Origin: Methanosaeta sp. NSP1
GTDB taxonomy: Archaea > Halobacteriota > Methanosarcinia > Methanotrichales > Methanotrichaceae
Assembly (NCBI GenBank): GCA_002256595.1
Contig: NOLC01000148.1
Location: 1-5,556 of the forward strand
Direction of reading: 5' to 3'
DNA length: 5,556 bases
Part shown: one piece after another, positions 5,478-5,556 of the stretch
How the letters are laid out: every line of letters starts with the position of its first letter
How positions within the stretch are numbered: the stretch's first letter is position 1
Program-made: the position numbers and the translations under genes
The notes under the pieces: generated by a model
The model's input: only the letters and a program-made list of their open reading frames with translations
What the model was told of the DNA's origin: nothing
Database searches by the model: none

Positions 5478-5556
5478 GGGCCGATTAGGCATCGCAGGAA
5501 AAAGGCTGCGACCCCGATTCGATGAAGGGCCGAGTTCCAATCTGCGATATAAGAAA
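5478..5556 (+). other. Non-coding start of an unidentified transcript running off the right edge
   Basis: From the predicted P2 start there is no reading frame of note. A hairpin TCGCAG/CTGCGA (5492-5497 with 5506-5511) has a purine loop. The same left arm, ATCGCAG (5491-5497), also pairs with CTGCGAT at 5542-5548, so the two helices exclude each other. GGGCCGA occurs twice (5478-5484, 5527-5533). The end, GATATAAG (5546-5553), is itself TATA-like. This could be a structured leader, a stable RNA or an RNA-operon leader; the window ends too early to tell. Confidence 0.35.

Noticed and set aside
5461..5530. Possible C/D box sRNA (CTGA near 5464, GATGA near 5521)
   Set aside because: The boxes are in the wrong order and spacing and no paired C/D set or terminal stem is seen.
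5478..5550. Possible tRNA because of GTTCCAATC resembling a T-loop
   Set aside because: No 5-pair T stem, no acceptor stem closing on GGGCCGA at the right distance, and no anticodon arm.
5321..5556. RNase P RNA, SRP RNA or a known riboswitch
   Set aside because: None of the conserved core sequences I remember for these RNAs is present; an Rfam scan would decide.
1..5556. CRISPR array, insertion sequence, toxin-antitoxin or defence genes
   Set aside because: No regularly spaced repeats, no transposase or terminal inverted repeats, and no defence motifs found.

Overview
This window is archaeal, most likely from a Methanothrix (Methanosaeta)-like member of the Methanosarcinales. Three things point that way: an archaeosine-type tRNA-guanine transglycosylase, archaeal TATA boxes (two near-identical ones share GGTTAWATAC), and ArgB and aconitase sequences of the methanosarcinal type as I remember them. 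The genus is inferred from recall, not from a search.

Layout, left to right. Positions 1-141 hold a hairpin followed by a pyrimidine-rich tract, probably the 3' end of an upstream transcript, and then a TATA-like promoter for argB. argB (142-1017, +) encodes acetylglutamate kinase. A 147-base convergent spacer separates it from tgtA, the archaeosine tRNA-guanine transglycosylase, on the minus strand. tgtA is broken: an intact catalytic and zinc-binding part (1472-2566) ends at a premature TGA, and the family's next domain resumes in another frame (1165-1479). A short divergent spacer (2567-2652) carries a TATA-like box that could serve both directions. Next comes an unrecognised small secreted protein (2653-3147, +). 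It converges on a complete 650-residue aconitase (3197-5149, -), with a compact two-way terminator hairpin between them that overlaps the aconitase stop codon.

The last ~400 bases (5150-5556) hold no convincing gene and are the most interesting part. On the aconitase side there is a strong Shine-Dalgarno, two possible TATA boxes, and a 12-base-arm inverted repeat lying across one of them. On the other side, two tandem rightward promoter elements (5282-5302 and 5438-5458) match at 17 of 21 positions. They point into sequence with several competing short helices and no reading frame. This suggests a strongly expressed transcript starting here, such as a stable RNA, a long structured leader or an RNA operon, whose main body lies beyond the right edge.

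Functionally, aconitase makes isocitrate on the oxidative branch toward 2-oxoglutarate and glutamate. ArgB acts on N-acetylglutamate, which comes from the same pool, in arginine synthesis. TgtA modifies position 15 of tRNA. The genes lie in alternating orientations, so they are neighbours and not one operon.
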